Part shown: piece by piece, positions 5,265-5,991 of the stretch
Layout of the letters: every line of letters starts with the position of its first letter
How positions within the stretch are numbered: position 1 is the stretch's first letter
Assembly: GCA_021804185.1 (NCBI GenBank)
Contig: JAJZKL010000089.1
Coordinates: 1-5,991 of the forward strand
Direction: 5' to 3'
Length of the DNA: 5,991 nt
Source of the DNA: Thermoplasmata archaeon
GTDB taxonomy: Archaea; Thermoplasmatota; Thermoplasmata; Thermoplasmatales; Thermoplasmataceae
The notes under the pieces: model-generated
What the model was told of the DNA's origin: nothing
The model's input: the letters and a program-made list of their open reading frames with translations, nothing else
Database searches by the model: none
Position numbers and translations under genes: made by a program

Positions 5265-5348
5265 GTTCATCAGCCTTAATCTTTTTTATTATTCATTCCG
5301 GCAATTCATCGCCAGTAAGCCATATGCCAATTTTAGCGGCAATACGCT

Positions 5349-5420
5349 ATTTTTAAAATATTTAAAAGTTCCATGGATTAGAAATGGTTATATAGAAGTT
5401 TATTTTTACTTGACTGAGGT
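5349..5420 (+). promoter_or_regulatory. Thermosome promoter region and ribosome binding site
   Basis: The best TATA box is TTATATAG (5388-5395), preceded by a purine-rich BRE-like GAAATGG (5381-5387). It predicts transcription from about 5417, only 7 bases before the ATG. A second A/T block, TATTTTTAAAATATTT (from 5349), could support a longer transcript starting near 5385 that would include GAGGT (5416-5420), a Shine-Dalgarno match just 3 bases from the ATG. Two promoters of different strength would suit a heat-inducible chaperonin, but this is inference. Confidence 0.5.
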
Positions 5421-5423
5421 AAA

Positions 5424-5991
5424 ATGATAGGCGGACAACCAATTTTCATATTAAAGGAAGGTACCAAGAGAGAAACCGGAAAAGACGCTATGAAAAATAA
5501 CATAGACGCAGCAAAAGGTATTGCCCAGGCGGTCAGATCAAGTCTTGGCCCGAGGGGAATGGACAAGATGCTGGTAGATTCACTTGGGGATATTGTTATT
5601 ACAAACGATGGTGTGACCATTCTCAAGGAGATGGATGTTGAACACCCCGCAGCCAAAATGATGGTGGAAGTTTCAAAGACACAGGACTCCTTTGTTGGAG
5701 ATGGAACAACCACTGCAGTAATCATAGCTGGCGGACTGCTCCAGGAAGCTGAAAGCCTCCTCAGCCAGAATGTACACCCAACTGTGATATCCGAAGGATA
5801 CAGAATGGCTGCAAAACAGGCAAAAAAGATACTGGATGACATATCAAAACCCGTAAAGCACACCGACAAGGAACTGCTGATGAAGATGGCCCAGACCTCA
5901 CTCAGCAGCAAGAGCGCATCATCAAGCAAGGAAAAACTTGCAGAGATTTCATTTGAGGCCATAAAGGCAGTTGCTGGTAAGGGAAATTATA
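5424..5991 (+). CDS. thsB: Thermosome beta-type subunit, N-terminal part
   Basis: This is the first 189 residues of a group II chaperonin subunit, cut by the right window edge; full-length subunits are about 540 residues. The thermosome is a double-ring ATP-driven folding machine in the cytoplasm. Family landmarks are Q5PIFILKEGT near the N-terminus, the nucleotide-binding LGPRGMDKM (41-49), the [12 protein letters not shown] segment (59-70) with D62, and GDGTT (92-96) binding ATP phosphates and metal. The visible part covers the equatorial domain and reaches the start of the intermediate domain. From memory it is closer to the Thermoplasma beta subunit than to alpha: it opens [17 protein letters not shown], whereas alpha has an MMTGQVP start. 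A second subunit gene should lie elsewhere. The start is the ATG at 5424, preceded by GAGGT and a TATA box at the right distance. Confidence 0.97.
   Translation, partial: MIGGQPIFILKEGTKRETGKDAMKNNIDAAKGIAQAVRSSLGPRGMDKMLVDSLGDIVITNDGVTILKEMDVEHPAAKMMVEVSKTQDSFVGDGTTTAVIIAGGLLQEAESLLSQNVHPTVISEGYRMAAKQAKKILDDISKPVKHTDKELLMKMAQTSLSSKSASSSKEKLAEISFEAIKAVAGKGNY

Noticed and set aside
5378..5962. 194-residue open frame on the minus strand
   Set aside because: It lies opposite the thermosome gene, whose protein identity is beyond doubt; the reverse frame is Ser-rich and has no recognisable domain.

Overview
The window looks like chromosomal DNA from an archaeon of the Thermoplasmata, probably Thermoplasmatales. 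The strongest evidence is the 3'-most gene, whose N-terminal 189 residues closely match, from memory, the beta-type thermosome subunit of Thermoplasma. Other support comes from TATA boxes placed about 26-28 bases before several start codons (leaderless or near-leaderless transcripts), weak or absent Shine-Dalgarno sites inside operons, GTG/TTG starts, and a DUF1805 protein. Base composition is moderate, with A/T-rich intergenic regions.

Layout from left to right. Bases 1-351 hold no confidently assigned gene. They carry a perfect 27-bp inverted repeat (1-27 and 223-249) that begins at the window edge, a possible leftward ORF start, and then a compact promoter/operator at 295-334. This promoter drives a PadR-family regulator (352-918, +). 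Converging on it is a minus-strand operon that starts near 3197: family I inorganic pyrophosphatase (3196-2651), an unrecognised 110-residue protein with a CxxxxC pair (2642-2310), and a 12-helix MFS transporter (2288-1020). A 170-bp divergent region (3197-3366) contains both promoters and a GC-rich patch with a perfect 12-bp palindrome. To its right lies a GHMP-family sugar-kinase-like gene (3367-4356, +). Converging on that is a two-gene operon, DUF1805 (5235-4945) and a NUDIX hydrolase (4944-4456), which share one frame and are separated by a single TAA. A second divergent region (5236-5423) leads into the thermosome gene, which is cut by the right edge.

Most of the window is housekeeping: pyrophosphate hydrolysis, chaperonin, nucleotide clean-up, small-molecule phosphorylation and export or uptake. 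I see no CRISPR array, tRNA, rRNA or complete insertion sequence. The parts least explained by known genes are the operator wrapped around the PadR TATA box, the inverted-repeat segment at the left edge, the orphan cysteine protein between pyrophosphatase and transporter, and the stop-separated DUF1805/NUDIX pair. I do not see a convincing new multi-gene system, and the operon-level functional links are inference.
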